64,000 nt of DNA from Salipiger abyssi (GTDB lineage Bacteria; Pseudomonadota; Alphaproteobacteria; Rhodobacterales; Rhodobacteraceae). The position numbers and the translations under genes are program-made. Below are positions 63,260-64,000 of this stretch, one piece after another. The notes below the pieces were generated by a model, which saw only the letters and a program-made list of their open reading frames with translations, had not been told where the DNA came from and did no database searches. Position 1 is the first letter of the stretch, and every line of letters begins with the position of its first letter. The stretch spans positions 496,001-560,000 of the forward strand of contig NZ_CP015093.1 of NCBI RefSeq assembly GCF_001975705.1, given 5' to 3'.

Positions 63260-64000
63260 TCAGAGCTGATCCACCCGCATCAGCCGCTGCGCCAGCACCT
63301 GCACCTCGTCGAGCCAGCGTGTCACCAGCTTCGGATCCGACGGCGCCGCAGACACACCCGGCGCGATCTCGCGGTTCAGCACCGCCTCGACCGCCAGCGA
63401 CACCGGCACCGAGACCAGCCGCCCCATGGCATTGCCGCGCGCATCGCCCCAGGCATCCATCACCCAGGTCTTGTGCCAGACCGGCACACCGTCCTTCTCC
63501 GCCTTCAGCGAGACGCAGAGCACCACCCGGTCGGGTTCCCCCTCCTCATAGGCGTTGGCCTCCAGGAGCTCGCCCGCCAGCTTCGCCAGCGCCGCGTCAT
63601 CCGCCGTCTCGACCGTCTCGAAGACATCCTTCCACGCCTCCGCCCAGCCATTGAGCCGCAGCGTGCCGCGCACGAACTCCTTCACCTTCCAGCTAGGCTC
63701 GAACCCGTATTGCGCCATGAAGGGCAGCGAGTCGCGGTTGGGATAGACCTCGAAGCTCTCCGGCGGGTCGAGCGGCGCATCGTAGCGCCCCAGCGCCTCC
63801 CAGGGGCGCGACACCTCCAGCTCCGAGAAATGCCGGATCGAGCGCGACGGCGAACGCAGCGCCTTCAGCACGCCGACCGGCGCCCAGGAGAATTTGTAGC
63901 GAAACGCGTTGGCCTGTTTCGGCACGCCGCCGCAATAGCTCACGAAGCTCAGCGCGTTCTCTGCGTCGAAAGCCTCCGACTCGCGATAGGCGCGCACCAG
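63260..64000 (-). CDS. Saccharopine dehydrogenase-family protein (3' part)
   Basis: The frame reaches the right edge of the window, so the N-terminus and NAD(P) domain are missing. The visible 247 residues include FVSYCGGVPKQANAFRYKFSW then SPVGVLKALRSPSRSI-like sequence (APVGVLKALRSPSRSIRHF), the hallmark of the catalytic domain of saccharopine reductases. FEVYPNRDSLPFMAQYGFEP and RGTLRLNGWAEAWKDVFE follow. Bacterial members act in lysine or polyamine-type metabolism or have unknown substrates. The precise reaction cannot be told from this part. Confidence 0.8.
   Translation of the reverse strand: MVRAYRESEAFDAENALSFVSYCGGVPKQANAFRYKFSWAPVGVLKALRSPSRSIRHFSELEVSRPWEALGRYDAPLDPPESFEVYPNRDSLPFMAQYGFEPSWKVKEFVRGTLRLNGWAEAWKDVFETVETADDAALAKLAGELLEANAYEEGEPDRVVLCVSLKAEKDGVPVWHKTWVMDAWGDARGNAMGRLVSVPVSLAVEAVLNREIAPGVSAAPSDPKLVTRWLDEVQVLAQRLMRVDQL

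Overview
The window is GC-rich chromosomal DNA from an alphaproteobacterium, most probably a marine Rhodobacteraceae/Roseobacter-type organism. The evidence is gene content and order: a dcw cell-wall/division cluster with a DUF2484 gene between murB and murC, a DnaE2 mutasome end, ctaC-ctaB-small ORF-ctaG-ctaE, tandem phasins with PhaR-type operators, and FnrL- and DnaA-type sites. The genus cannot be fixed from sequence alone. I saw no rRNA, tRNA, insertion sequence, prophage or CRISPR array.

Layout. 1-3613: the end of imuB and complete dnaE2 (imuC), the SOS mutasome, on +. 3950-31332: a long minus-strand block that, in transcription order, runs mraZ, rsmH, ftsL, ftsI, murE, murF, mraY, murD, [two opposite-strand genes], ftsW, murG, murC, [an APC permease], DUF2484, murB, ddl, ftsQ, ftsA, ftsZ, lpxC, bamD, recN. 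Many junctions overlap by 1 or 4 bases, pointing to translational coupling. The block is broken by a flavoprotein gene plus an unknown gene (19862-21794, +) and by an amino-acid-permease-like gene (14475-15662).

31333-32258 is a 0.9-kb regulatory gap upstream of mraZ. It holds a perfect 13-bp hairpin in the mraZ leader and several TGGGN-N5-TGGGN pairs that look like MraZ boxes. 32259-40926: HNH endonuclease, Kdo transferase, DUF1178, SDR, NTF2-like protein, aspartate kinase (lysC), PTS-Ntr enzyme I (ptsP), VOC protein and EcsC-like protein. 40977-46260: acetyltransferase, flavin reductase, SulP transporter, and a purine/methylthioadenosine salvage group (mtnP, LysE-type exporter, apt).

46485-52545 is a polyhydroxyalkanoate (PHA) module: phaZ divergent from phaC, two phasins each preceded by CTGC-N3-GCAG operators, and scoBA, a 3-oxoacid CoA-transferase for acetoacetate released from PHA. 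52659-59387: L,D-transpeptidase, topA, dprA, a small membrane protein and tldD. 59578-63072: aa3 cytochrome c oxidase subunits II and III with haem O synthase and the copper chaperone CtaG, downstream of a perfect FNR box. The window ends inside a saccharopine-dehydrogenase-family gene.

Between genes there are at least three families of short repeated elements: a GTAGGGTGGGCAA palindrome family, a CTTTCATCTTT...AAATACTC motif family, and a 24-bp perfect palindrome. These and the operator sites are the least ordinary content; the genes themselves are mostly well-known families.
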